In this document: positions 1 through 7,681 of the stretch, in pieces | Layout: the number at the start of each line of letters is the position of its first letter | How positions within the stretch are numbered: position 1 is the first letter of the stretch | Source of the DNA: Opitutia bacterium | Lineage (GTDB): Bacteria; Verrucomicrobiota; Verrucomicrobiia; Opitutales; Opitutaceae | DNA length: 14,777 nt | Assembly: GCA_003157575.1 (NCBI GenBank) | Contig: PMKA01000112.1 | Location: 1 to 14,777 of the forward strand | Direction: 5' to 3' | Made by a program: the position numbers and the translations under genes | Notes under the pieces: model-generated | Seen by the model: the letters and a program-made list of their open reading frames with translations, nothing else | Told to the model about the DNA's origin: nothing | The model's database searches: none

Positions 1-15
1 CCATTTGGGACGGAC

Positions 16-165
16 TTATGCGTAGCAGTGCGTGAGGCCTGGAAAACGGATTTGTGACGCAGGAAGTCGGGTGCAAATTCGGCGGAACCATTCGGGCATC
101 TCCGGCGAACTGTCCTCGTCGACGTTCTCGCGCTTCAGCAGGCTGATGCAGCCCGGAGAAACCAC
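16..165 (-). CDS. Possible small ORF (49 aa) downstream of the GH3 gene, unrecognised
   Basis: A GTG-started frame opens 3 nt after the GH3 stop, in the same frame as GH3, and ends with TAA at 16-18. The first ~29 codons have strongly G/C-rich third positions, like the operon genes, and encode an acidic stretch (ENVDEDSSPEMPEW). The remaining ~20 codons lose that bias where the sequence enters a degenerate short repeat. There is no good Shine-Dalgarno sequence in front of the GTG. It could be a real small gene, the remnant of a longer gene interrupted by repeat DNA, or chance. I do not recognise a family and the frame is weakly supported. Apart from this, positions 1-168 hold nothing I can annotate. 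Confidence 0.22.
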   Translation of the reverse strand: MVSPGCISLLKRENVDEDSSPEMPEWFRRICTRLPASQIRFPGLTHCYA

Positions 166-168
166 CGT

Positions 169-1788
169 TCAGGCAATGTACCTTCCCTTGAAGCGGCTTT
201 CCCATCCGCAGCTGGCGTCCAGAGGCGCGGCCTTGGCGTCCCCGACCCTCATGCCGCGCCTGCACATCTCCTCATGGAAGACCATTTCGGGCGGCGACGC
301 ATCCCTGTCGATTTGAAACAACCGGACCGGTCCGAGCTGTCCGAGGTTGCGGCAGTGGGCGTAGTGGAAATTCTCCCTGAGCCCGCGCTCAAGGGATGCG
401 GCGATGGCGGCGGGATCTGAAATCCGCCCCGCGTCGAGAAAAAGCGAATACACTGTTTCGCGGCCGGACGAGGCGGCCGGGGCAAGCAGGAAGAAGCGGG
501 CGTCGACGCGATGCTCGACGAGCACGCGGCGGACCGCGTCCTGTACGAAAGTCCCGTGAAGCTTTTCGCCGAAGAGGTCGGAAACATTCCCTTCGCGGCC
601 GATGAACCTCAGGCAGGGCGTCGCCTGGACGAAGCCGGTCACGCGCACAAGATCATGCAACGAGTACCGGTAAAGGCCGCCGCCCGTCGTCACGATCACC
701 CGGCAGACCTGATTGTCGCGCAGCTCGTGGGCGAGGAGGATACTTCCGCCCTCAATCTCTTGAAACTCGAAGAAGTGGGAGGTGAGTGCGAGCAATGGAC
801 CGCGTTCGGGGAGGAATGGAAGCGTTACGAACGCCTCGGTGGCGACCAGTCCCTTTCCCTGGATCTCGACGCCGGGGAACCGCAGGCCGAGTTCGCCGGC
901 ATACAGCTCGCTCGGGCCGTGGGTCCAGCAGCTGATGACTTGAAGGCGGGGCCAGACGTCCTGAAAGAAGGTCGCGTGCGGGCCGCGGCCGAGCAAAGAC
1001 CGGATTTGATCCGCCCGCTTGTTCGATCGGTCGAGCCCGGTCCTGCCCAGTGCGCGCAGGATCTCATCCGGCCGGGCCAGGAAGTCGTCGAGCAGCGCGG
1101 TCAGGAATGTCGGGCTCCAGACGGAAACGAGGCACAGGTTTGCGTCTGCCAGCAGCGAGACGAGCGTGCGCCTCCTGAATTCCTCCATATCCCGGCAGCG
1201 CGCCAGCCCCGGCGGTGTGGAGCTGACGAGTGGGAACAGCATTCTGCCCAGAAAGCCGAGATACCGGGCGTCGTGGTCAAACCCGACCGGAAGGCAGCCG
1301 TGGGTCAGGGGCGCAGTGCCGGGAGGCGAGATGGACCAGTAGCTGGTGCCGCGCAACAGGGCCGGTTTGCGCCGGTAGAGCTCCGCCACCCACGGGGCGA
1401 TCCCCCTTTGGAATTCCCGCCCGAGCGAGGCCGTCCACGGGATAAGCTTCGTCGCGGCGGCGGAGCCGCTTGTCGGTTGAAAGCGCGTGACGCGATCCCG
1501 GGTCAGGACGCCGGCCTCTCCCCGGGCGATGGATTCGATGTCGTTGACGAACGCGTCGTAGTCAGCGATTGGAACGCGCTCCTGGAATTCCGCAACCGAG
1601 CGGATCGTCTCGAAACCGTGACGGCGCCCGAACCGGGTGGAGGCGTTGCGTCTCAGAAGTTCGAGAAGGAGGCGCGACTGCATCTCCGCCGGACGTCCCA
1701 GGGCCGCCTTGAAGCGGGCGTGTTCGCGGGAACAGGATGCGATCCACGCGCGGTTGGCCAGCCAGCGGAGTGAGGCGGACGGAGGCAT
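169..1788 (-). CDS. GH3-family acyl-acid (amido) synthetase, adenylate-forming
   Basis: This 539-aa protein is of the usual length for bacterial 'GH3 auxin-responsive promoter' family members. These are ANL-superfamily enzymes that activate a carboxylate with ATP to acyl-AMP and transfer it to an amine or amino acid. Visible motifs are the nucleotide-binding loop TSGSAAATKLIPWT (from about residue 106), the family's central motif in the form CWTHGPSELY (from about 287), YRYSLHDLV with the conserved Asp (about 373), and the hinge/A8 region GREGNVSDLFGEKL (about 397-410). It is the last gene of the operon. The ATG at 1788 is 2 nt after the upstream stop. A TTG at 1794 in the same frame would give a 4-nt TTGA overlap, matching the neighbouring junctions, so the start is uncertain by two codons. 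In the cluster it is the best candidate for activating the pathway's acid substrate. The substrate cannot be read from sequence. Confidence 0.93.
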   Translation of the reverse strand: MPPSASLRWLANRAWIASCSREHARFKAALGRPAEMQSRLLLELLRRNASTRFGRRHGFETIRSVAEFQERVPIADYDAFVNDIESIARGEAGVLTRDRVTRFQPTSGSAAATKLIPWTASLGREFQRGIAPWVAELYRRKPALLRGTSYWSISPPGTAPLTHGCLPVGFDHDARYLGFLGRMLFPLVSSTPPGLARCRDMEEFRRRTLVSLLADANLCLVSVWSPTFLTALLDDFLARPDEILRALGRTGLDRSNKRADQIRSLLGRGPHATFFQDVWPRLQVISCWTHGPSELYAGELGLRFPGVEIQGKGLVATEAFVTLPFLPERGPLLALTSHFFEFQEIEGGSILLAHELRDNQVCRVIVTTGGGLYRYSLHDLVRVTGFVQATPCLRFIGREGNVSDLFGEKLHGTFVQDAVRRVLVEHRVDARFFLLAPAASSGRETVYSLFLDAGRISDPAAIAASLERGLRENFHYAHCRNLGQLGPVRLFQIDRDASPPEMVFHEEMCRRGMRVGDAKAAPLDASCGWESRFKGRYIA

Positions 1789-1790
1789 CT

Positions 1791-2489
1791 TCAAAGCTGG
1801 CGGCGGATGTAATCGGTCAGGTTGTCCGGGTGGATGCGCGCAAGGCAGACCAGTTCGTCGCCCTTGGCGTGTCCCGGGTTCCTTTGCTGGAAGAACGCAA
1901 TGTGGGGATCCTGCAGGCGCCTGGCGTCAAGATCGGCCACGCCCTCGCGCAAGCGCTGCGCCCCAGGCCGCGCCCGGAGGACGCCGGCTGCCGCGTCGAA
2001 GGCGTCGCCAAACCTCGCGGTGGCCACGCTGGGCAGCAACTCGCGCTCAAACGCGGAGGGCTCCCCCGTACAGCAGGGATGGAAGCTGCGGAAAAACACC
2101 GGAAGAAAGCGGTAGGTTTTGTAGCCCTTGCTCGTCAGGAGCCAGAAAAGATCCGTTCCGGGATCCCGGGCGAGAAGCGACAGCATGAGCCGGCCCCAGG
2201 CGACCGGCAGGGCGAAGGAGCCCCAGCAGTGCTTGTCGATGATCGTGTCGCCCGAGAACAAAATCTTCATGCGCCGGCCGGCCAGGGCATGATCGAACGT
2301 CGTCTGGGTTGAGAAGCCGCATAGCCGTCCGCGGTCGCGCAAAAGAATGACCCATTGCTTTGCCTGGAGATCGGCGTTGAACCGGGCTTCGGACACCCCC
2401 TCGTAATGCTGGCGCATGAGCTCCAGCATTTGCTCGACAGCCTCCGCGCCCAATTCTCCGACCGGAAGGGTTTGTGCGTCGAGTTTCAT
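1791..2489 (-). CDS. GNAT-like acyltransferase family protein
   Basis: This 232-aa protein has an architecture resembling GCN5-related N-acyltransferases. Residues 20-60 form an alpha/beta start with a strand ending LCGFSTQTT. A central strand follows with SGDTIIDKHCWG (79-90), then an amphipathic helix and LLTSKGYKTYRFLPVFF (117-133). Near the C-terminus is a conserved-looking block with NPGH and GDELVCLARI (about 204-219). The usual acetyl-CoA P-loop signature is not obvious, so GNAT membership is a structural guess. I recognise the SGDT/SKGYKTY pattern as a recurring uncharacterised family, not a named enzyme. Start chosen: ATG at 2489, which overlaps the preceding stop by one base (TGATG). 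It is followed 2 nt later by the GH3 gene. Tight coupling to GH3 suggests the two act on the same acyl or amine intermediate, for example with GH3 making an acyl-AMP and this protein handling acyl transfer. That is inference. Confidence 0.7.
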   Translation of the reverse strand: MKLDAQTLPVGELGAEAVEQMLELMRQHYEGVSEARFNADLQAKQWVILLRDRGRLCGFSTQTTFDHALAGRRMKILFSGDTIIDKHCWGSFALPVAWGRLMLSLLARDPGTDLFWLLTSKGYKTYRFLPVFFRSFHPCCTGEPSAFERELLPSVATARFGDAFDAAAGVLRARPGAQRLREGVADLDARRLQDPHIAFFQQRNPGHAKGDELVCLARIHPDNLTDYIRRQL

Positions 2490-3622
2490 CAAAGCGATCC
2501 GAGCTCCAGATAGGGAACCCGTGTGCGTTCCAGCATGCCCACGGCTTCCTCTCCGTCCCCCCACGCAATCGCGTACAGGCGGCTGGGCAACGGGAAATGC
2601 GGCGTCGCCAGCAGTTCCGGCAGCAACGGGTCCCGTTCGTGGAGCCCGGCAAACAGAAGTGGGAAACGGGCGCCCATTTCATTGCGAAGCGCCGTCATCA
2701 GCACCGAAAATACCGCGCGGTCGCCATCGCGTATGCACACCAGCGAAAGGAAGAGGCACGCCAGGGGTGCGCCGGGCTCGGGAAGGCGCGGCATCCTCCT
2801 CAATCCAGCCACAAGGTTGAAGGGCCGGCGGAACGCCCGCAGCCAGCCAGCGTAACCGGTGACTTTCCAACGGCGGAATGAAGACTGGTCCCAGGCCGCG
2901 ATGACGCCTGTCAGTCCGCCTTCGCGGAATGCCATGAAGACGTCCTCCCATTCCAGGCGCGGAAGGAGTTCCCCGGCGGCGCCAAAATCGCCCGCACGGT
3001 ATTCGGGGAAGAACTGCCGCGAGCGACCCTCGGCCCGGAGAAAATCGACGATCGCCGGACCGTCTGCGGCGCCCGCGCGCCGGACGGTTATGGCGTTGCC
3101 GGGGGCGGCTGGGCCGCGGGCCTGCAGGCTGATCGCCATGCAGCAGAACCGCCCTAGATCGTGGTATCGGGGCAGTGCGCAGCGGCCGGAGAGCAACGCC
3201 GACCGGGCATGGCGGTTGTCCTCCATGATGGTGCTCAGATAGAACCGCGCCGCCCCGTCGGCATGGCGTTCCTTCAGTGCAGCATAGCCGCGTGCGAGCA
3301 GCAGTCCGTTCCGGACCGAAGGATCAAGGCGCAAACCGCTGAGAAATCCGACGGGCGCAGGCTCGCCGTTTACGAAGAGCGGTTTGACCGAACGGTGCGC
3401 GGTTCCCACGATCCGGCGCGTGCGCGTCTCCCGGCAGACGAGCACTTCCGTTTTCCTCCCTTCCACCCTGAGGGCGTCGAAGTAATCGGGGGAGCGGTCG
3501 AGCGAGAAGCGGACCGCTCCGGGCATGTCGGCGTCGCGGCCGAATTCGCGCAGCGCAGCCTCGTCCGAAGGCCCGGCGACCTCGAAGCGGAAGCCGCAGG
3601 CGCAATCCGCGGGCGGCGTCAT
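2489..3622 (-). CDS. Tandem two-domain GNAT-type N-acyltransferase
   Basis: This 377-aa protein is about twice the usual single GNAT length. The first GNAT-like half (about residues 11-165) contains a long strand VGFLSGLRLDPSVRNGLLLARG (91-112), corresponding to the family's acyl-CoA binding strand and loop, then the TIMEDNRHARSAL segment typical of the region after it. A second half restarts at about residue 178 with ITVRRAGAADGPAIVDFL, the usual first strand and helix of a GNAT domain, and runs to the end. Such tandem GNATs often keep one active and one structural domain. Here the first half keeps the better loop. The start ATG at 3622 overlaps the stop of the upstream B12-radical SAM gene (ATGA), and its own stop overlaps the next gene. 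The role is presumably acylation of an amine or hydroxyl in the pathway; the substrate is unknown. Confidence 0.78.
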   Translation of the reverse strand: MTPPADCACGFRFEVAGPSDEAALREFGRDADMPGAVRFSLDRSPDYFDALRVEGRKTEVLVCRETRTRRIVGTAHRSVKPLFVNGEPAPVGFLSGLRLDPSVRNGLLLARGYAALKERHADGAARFYLSTIMEDNRHARSALLSGRCALPRYHDLGRFCCMAISLQARGPAAPGNAITVRRAGAADGPAIVDFLRAEGRSRQFFPEYRAGDFGAAGELLPRLEWEDVFMAFREGGLTGVIAAWDQSSFRRWKVTGYAGWLRAFRRPFNLVAGLRRMPRLPEPGAPLACLFLSLVCIRDGDRAVFSVLMTALRNEMGARFPLLFAGLHERDPLLPELLATPHFPLPSRLYAIAWGDGEEAVGMLERTRVPYLELGSL

Positions 3623-5013
3623 CCGGGGCACGCGACAACCTCCCGTTGCTCCGGCGCCTGCCAGTGCTCCGGCGCGGGCGGCTGCCCCGGGTCGCTCACT
3701 GAATAGGGCGTGGAGAAACGCGGCTCCGAATAAAGCCGCCTCACGAAAATCCGGTAGGCGAGATTGCCCACAAGATTGATGGCGCAACGGATGTCCGGGC
3801 GACTGACCCGCTTGAGAATTCGGTCGAGCCGGAACGTCTCCTTGTAGGCCCACTTGAATCCCCGGTAAAGCTCCTCGGGCGTCATCTTCACCGGCTTGAT
3901 GACCACGTGCATGGTGTCGTAGTCGTTCCAGTTGAAGCTCAGAATCCGGTCTTCCGCGAGCATCCGCTGAAAGAGCTGGGTGCCGGGGTAGGGCGTGTAC
4001 AGCGAGTAGCGGGGGATGTCGACGCCGAGGTCCTGGACGAGCTGGACGGTCGACTCGAAAACGCTGGTGTCGTCGTGATCGAATCCGAAGACGAAACAAC
4101 CCTGCACGGTGATGCCGCGCCGTTGCAGCCCGGCGATCAGGTCGCGATAATGCAGCACCTTGTTGAAGTTCTTTCGGATGCCCTGCAGGGTGGTCTGGTC
4201 GCCCGACTCAAAGCCGACGAGCAGGTAGACGCAGCCGCTCCCCGCCATGATGTCGAGCAGTTCGTCGTTCTGCAGCGTGTCTGCGGTGACCAGCCCGCCC
4301 CAACGTTTCCGGAGGGGCGCGATGGCGGTGAAGAGTTCCTTCGCATAGTCCACATCGTCGACAAGGCTGACGTCGTTGAATCCGAAGCGGCCGCCCGGAA
4401 CGGCGCGGATGTCGCGGACCACGTCGGCGACCGGCCGCTTCAGGTAGCGGGGCCACACCGCATTGACGGTGCAGAAGTCGCACACGCGCTTGCATCCGCG
4501 GGTGGCCTGCACGGTGTTGGGGAGCATGTATCCGCTTTTCCGTTGCAGCTCACGGCGCGGCTGCGGAACGCCTGCCAGGACGAGGTCGGGCAGGGGTTGC
4601 TCGCGGTAAACCCGCTTCAGCCTTCCCTGGCGGAAATCGTCGATCAATTCCGGCCAGGCGTGCTCGCCGCGGCCGATGACAATGCTGTCGGCATGCGGGG
4701 CCGCCTCGCCCGGCAGGATGGTCACATGGACTCCGCCGAGGACGACGGGGATGCCGCGGCGACGAAAATGCGCGGCGAGCGCATAGGCGGGGCGGGCGCA
4801 GCCGGTGATGACGCTGATCCCCACGAGGTCGGCCGGCTCATCCATGGGAATCGGATCCACGCTTCCATCGACCAGCCTGACCTCGATGTCGGGGGGCACC
4901 ATCGCGGCCAGCGTGGTGAGCGTGAGCGGCGCCTCCCGCATCGACCGGACGAACGGCCCGATTTGCAGCTTGTGCATGTGGGCGTCGGGCATGACGAGGA
5001 GGATGCGCATCAT
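3619..5013 (-). CDS. B12-binding radical SAM enzyme (fourth, most divergent paralogue)
   Basis: This 464-aa protein has an N-terminal Rossmann-type cobalamin-binding domain (about 1-135: LVDGSVDPIPMDEPADLVGIS, then GGVHVTILPGE) and a radical SAM TIM barrel with the [4Fe-4S] motif CxxxCxxC at C174, C178 and C181 (TRGCKRVCDFC). Further barrel motifs are LVGFESGD and a C-terminal MTPEELYRGFKWAYKETF helix. It differs from the three paralogues just upstream. It lacks the FFV(D/N)DN motif (here SLVDDVDY), the tyrosine after the cysteines is replaced (NAVWPRY), and MEPL near the N-terminus becomes EAPL. No DxHxxG lower-ligand motif is present. Start: the sequence is ATGATG; the first ATG (5013) gives the 4-nt overlap seen at other junctions, but the Shine-Dalgarno-like AAGGAA sits better for the second ATG (5010). 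It likely catalyses methylation or another radical C-H transformation; substrate unknown. Confidence 0.93.
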   Translation of the reverse strand: MMRILLVMPDAHMHKLQIGPFVRSMREAPLTLTTLAAMVPPDIEVRLVDGSVDPIPMDEPADLVGISVITGCARPAYALAAHFRRRGIPVVLGGVHVTILPGEAAPHADSIVIGRGEHAWPELIDDFRQGRLKRVYREQPLPDLVLAGVPQPRRELQRKSGYMLPNTVQATRGCKRVCDFCTVNAVWPRYLKRPVADVVRDIRAVPGGRFGFNDVSLVDDVDYAKELFTAIAPLRKRWGGLVTADTLQNDELLDIMAGSGCVYLLVGFESGDQTTLQGIRKNFNKVLHYRDLIAGLQRRGITVQGCFVFGFDHDDTSVFESTVQLVQDLGVDIPRYSLYTPYPGTQLFQRMLAEDRILSFNWNDYDTMHVVIKPVKMTPEELYRGFKWAYKETFRLDRILKRVSRPDIRCAINLVGNLAYRIFVRRLYSEPRFSTPYSVSDPGQPPAPEHWQAPEQREVVACPG

Positions 5014-6380
5014 GTTCCTTTCCCTGTTTCGAAAGACCCTGGTTCCTGACCGCGGTAGCCGAGTGTCATCGCGAATTTCCTTGGCAGCTCCCGCCGGAAA
5101 AGCGGGTTGTAGGCGAAATAGGTGAGCAGACTCCAGAAATCCTTGGCGTTGGTCTTGAGGTCCGTGGCCCGGCGGAGGATCTGGAAGACGGAATTGTGCC
5201 GGAGACGCGCCTGGAAGCCAAGCTCGGCGAGTCTTTCGGGGCTGATCAGCCTGGGCCGGAATGCGGCGAATCCGAAACGGTAGTCGTCGTGCAGCCACCA
5301 GCGGCCGTCGTAGAGCAGCCGTCCCTCCGCCTTCATCCTCTCGTAGAAAGGCGTACCCGGGTAGGGCGTCAGGATGTTGAATGCGGCGAAGGCGAACTTC
5401 TTGGACAACGCCCAATCCACGGTTTCGCGGATGCTGGCCTCCGTCTCGTGGTCGTAACCCAGCAGGAAGGCCGCCCAAAGCATGATGCCGGAGTCGCGTA
5501 TTCGCTCCACCACTTCATCGTAATCTCCTCCGGCCAGGTTGAACTGCTTGTTCATCGCCGCCAGGTTGGCCGGGTCGCGGGACTCGAAACCGACGACCAG
5601 CCCGGCGCAACCGCTCCGGACCATGAGGTCCATCAGCTCGGGATCGGCGGCGAACTTCAGGCTTGCCTGGCCGATCCAGCGGATCTTCAGCGGGATCAAT
5701 TCACGGAACAGAACCTTGGCTCCATCGGAGTCCGCGACGATGTTGTCGTCCACGAAGAAGACCAGCTTCCGGCCGTTTGCGGCCAGTTCGCACGCGACCT
5801 CCTTCGGGGACCGGTGGGGGAAGCGGGCGCGATAGATGCTGCCGGTGGAGCAGTATTCGCAGGAGTAGGCGCAGCCCCGGGAGAACTGGGTGAGGGCCAC
5901 CGGCAGGTAGGTTTTCCCCTTGAAGATGTCGCGACGCAGGGAAATGGGCCTGATCTCGCCCCCTTCTGGTGGGAGACCCTCGTATGACGGCTTCAGGCGG
6001 CCCGCCTCCGCATCGTCGAGGATAGTTCTCCAGACGCCATCGATGTCGCCCAGCGCAACGGCATCGGCGTGTCCCGCCGCCTCGCCGGGGATCAGGGTCA
6101 CGTGGGGTCCCCCGAGGATGACCTTCACACCGAGAGCGCGGAAACGGTCGGCAATTTCATAGGCTCTGCGTGCGGAATAGATTTCGACGGTACTACCGAC
6201 AAGGTCCCATGCCCCGGCGTAAGGAACGGGTTCGAAACGGTCGTCGCAAAGGCATATCTCGTGGCGCTCAGGAGTGAAGCCGGCCAGCACGGCGAACGTG
6301 AGAGGCTCCATGCATGCGCGATCGCGGTACGGCCGCCCGTGGTCGAGCCCCATGTTGGGTTTGATGAACAACACCCTCAT
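5010..6380 (-). CDS. B12-binding radical SAM enzyme (third paralogue)
   Basis: This 456-aa protein has a cobalamin-binding Rossmann domain at about 1-135, with RACMEPLTFAVLAGFTP (21-37), DDRFEPVPY and GGPHVTLIPGE (90-100). The radical SAM core has C170, C174 and C177 in SRGCAYSCEYC. A VFFVDDNIVAD strand, GFESRDP and the C-terminal LLYDGRWWLHDDY motif follow, the last shared with the two upstream paralogues. The DxHxxG cobalamin lower-ligand motif is absent. A strong Shine-Dalgarno (AGGAGG complement at 6388-6392, 7 nt before the ATG) supports the start at 6380, inside the stop overlap of the preceding gene. Family members include methylases and ring-forming enzymes acting on lipids, tetrapyrroles and natural products; which of these applies here is not visible. 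It is one of four tandem copies and so probably arose by duplication and specialised for a separate step or position. Confidence 0.95.
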   Translation of the reverse strand: MRVLFIKPNMGLDHGRPYRDRACMEPLTFAVLAGFTPERHEICLCDDRFEPVPYAGAWDLVGSTVEIYSARRAYEIADRFRALGVKVILGGPHVTLIPGEAAGHADAVALGDIDGVWRTILDDAEAGRLKPSYEGLPPEGGEIRPISLRRDIFKGKTYLPVALTQFSRGCAYSCEYCSTGSIYRARFPHRSPKEVACELAANGRKLVFFVDDNIVADSDGAKVLFRELIPLKIRWIGQASLKFAADPELMDLMVRSGCAGLVVGFESRDPANLAAMNKQFNLAGGDYDEVVERIRDSGIMLWAAFLLGYDHETEASIRETVDWALSKKFAFAAFNILTPYPGTPFYERMKAEGRLLYDGRWWLHDDYRFGFAAFRPRLISPERLAELGFQARLRHNSVFQILRRATDLKTNAKDFWSLLTYFAYNPLFRRELPRKFAMTLGYRGQEPGSFETGKGT

Positions 6381-7681
6381 GGCGCGTCCTCCTGAAGGCT
6401 GGATTTCGTCCGGATCTCCCTTCGCGAAACCCAATTTGTCGCCAGGTAGACCGCGAGGTTGTCCGGGCTGCCCAGATGGGCCCGCGAGGGCAGGCGGCGG
6501 GCGATTCCGGCGAGGCTGTGAAAGCGTTCCCTGGCCCAGCGGCAGCCTTCCGCGAGCTGCACGGCCGTCATACCCGCGGGGCGGACGAGAGCCTCCCGCC
6601 ATCGGTGCCCCGGCTCCATCCACCATCGGTCATACACGAGGCGTTTCTCGTCCTGCAGGCGTTCGTAGAGCGGGGTGCCGGGAAAGGGCTGGAGCGGATT
6701 GAAGTTTGCGATGAAGAAGCGCTGGGACAGCGCGAAATCAAGCGTGCGTCTGAAACAGCCGGGATCGTCTCCGTCGTAGCCGAAGACGAAGGTGCCATAG
6801 ACCATTATTCCCGCCCGCCGGATGTTGGCGAGGCGCGCGGCAAAACCGGAGGCATGGTTCCATGCCTTTCCCATCTGCCGCAGATTGCAGTCGTTCAGGG
6901 ACTCGAACCCGATGATCACGCTCTGACAGCCGCTGCGCCTTGCCAGATCGAGAAGATCAGGATTGTCGGCGATGTTCAGATCCATCTGGCTCGACCAGCG
7001 GAGCCCGAGCGGCAGGATGGCTTCCATCAGGCCGCGGAACGCGCTCTGATCCGCCATCAGGTTGTCGTCCACGAAGAACACCCTCCGGGCGTGGCAGGCT
7101 TTCAATTCCTCCACCACTGACTCGATTGTCCGGTGCCGCACGGAGCCGCCATAGAACGAGCGGATGGAACAGAACTCACATGCCCGCGGGCATCCCCGGC
7201 CAAATTGAACCAGACGCAAGGGCAGGTAACGCTTGCCCCGAAAAACGGAGCGGTCGGGCGCCGCGGGCGTCGCCGGTCCTGGCGACGCCGGGGAATAGAG
7301 GCGCTGAAGCCGGCCCGCCGCCGCATCCGTCACAACCTGCGGCCATGTCGTCTCCGCGTCTCCCACGACGACGGATTCCGCGTGGGCCATCGCCTCCTCC
7401 GGCTGAAGGGTGGGATGAAAACCGCCCAGAACGACAGGCACTCCTCTCTGTCGATAGCCTTCGGCAATGGCATAGGCCCGCTTCGCCGAAAATGTGCACG
7501 CGGAGATGGCTACCAGGTCGGTGGGTTCCGAAAACGGTATCTCCTCCAAACGCTCGTCAACGGCCCGGACGACATGCCCCTTCGGCGTGATTGCGGCGAG
7601 TATGGCCAGGACCAGCGGCTCCATGCGCGCCGGACTCTCGTAGCCCTTCGCGAAGCGGGGATATATCAGGGTTATTTTCAT
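6377..7681 (-). CDS. B12-binding radical SAM enzyme (second paralogue)
   Basis: This 434-aa protein is the shortest of the four. The cobalamin-binding domain (about 1-125) shows RMEPLVLAILAAITP (20-34), VDERLEEIPF (41-50), PTDLVAIS and GGFHPTLQPEE (86-96). The radical SAM cluster motif is C164, C168 and C171 (GRGCPRACEFC), followed by SIRSFYGG, then RVFFVDDNLMAD and IIGFESLN. The C-terminal region has LVYDRWWMEPGH. It resembles the large BchE/HpnP-like group of B12-radical SAM proteins, but I would not assign a named function. The upstream frame can be extended by ten codons to an alternative start at 7711, which would overlap the preceding gene by more than 30 nt. The ATG at 7681 fits much better: it has a GGAGG Shine-Dalgarno (complement at 7689-7693) at 7-nt spacing and an ATGA overlap with the preceding stop. 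Confidence 0.95.
   Translation of the reverse strand: MKITLIYPRFAKGYESPARMEPLVLAILAAITPKGHVVRAVDERLEEIPFSEPTDLVAISACTFSAKRAYAIAEGYRQRGVPVVLGGFHPTLQPEEAMAHAESVVVGDAETTWPQVVTDAAAGRLQRLYSPASPGPATPAAPDRSVFRGKRYLPLRLVQFGRGCPRACEFCSIRSFYGGSVRHRTIESVVEELKACHARRVFFVDDNLMADQSAFRGLMEAILPLGLRWSSQMDLNIADNPDLLDLARRSGCQSVIIGFESLNDCNLRQMGKAWNHASGFAARLANIRRAGIMVYGTFVFGYDGDDPGCFRRTLDFALSQRFFIANFNPLQPFPGTPLYERLQDEKRLVYDRWWMEPGHRWREALVRPAGMTAVQLAEGCRWARERFHSLAGIARRLPSRAHLGSPDNLAVYLATNWVSRREIRTKSSLQEDAP
6388..6392 (-). promoter_or_regulatory. Ribosome binding site of the third B12-radical SAM gene
   Basis: GGAGG on the minus strand, within AGGAGGA, lies 7 nt before the ATG at 6380 and inside the preceding gene's 3' end. 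It decides the start and shows that this overlapped gene can also initiate independently. Confidence 0.7.

Noticed and set aside
511..1773. Long plus-strand frame (420 codons) opposite the GH3 gene
   Set aside because: It is an antisense shadow caused by high GC and codon bias. It lacks family motifs and a ribosome binding site, while the opposite strand carries a clear GH3 protein.
3907..5049. Plus-strand frame of 380 codons opposite the fourth B12-radical SAM gene
   Set aside because: It is antisense to a gene with full radical SAM motifs; the translation is low complexity with no recognisable domain.
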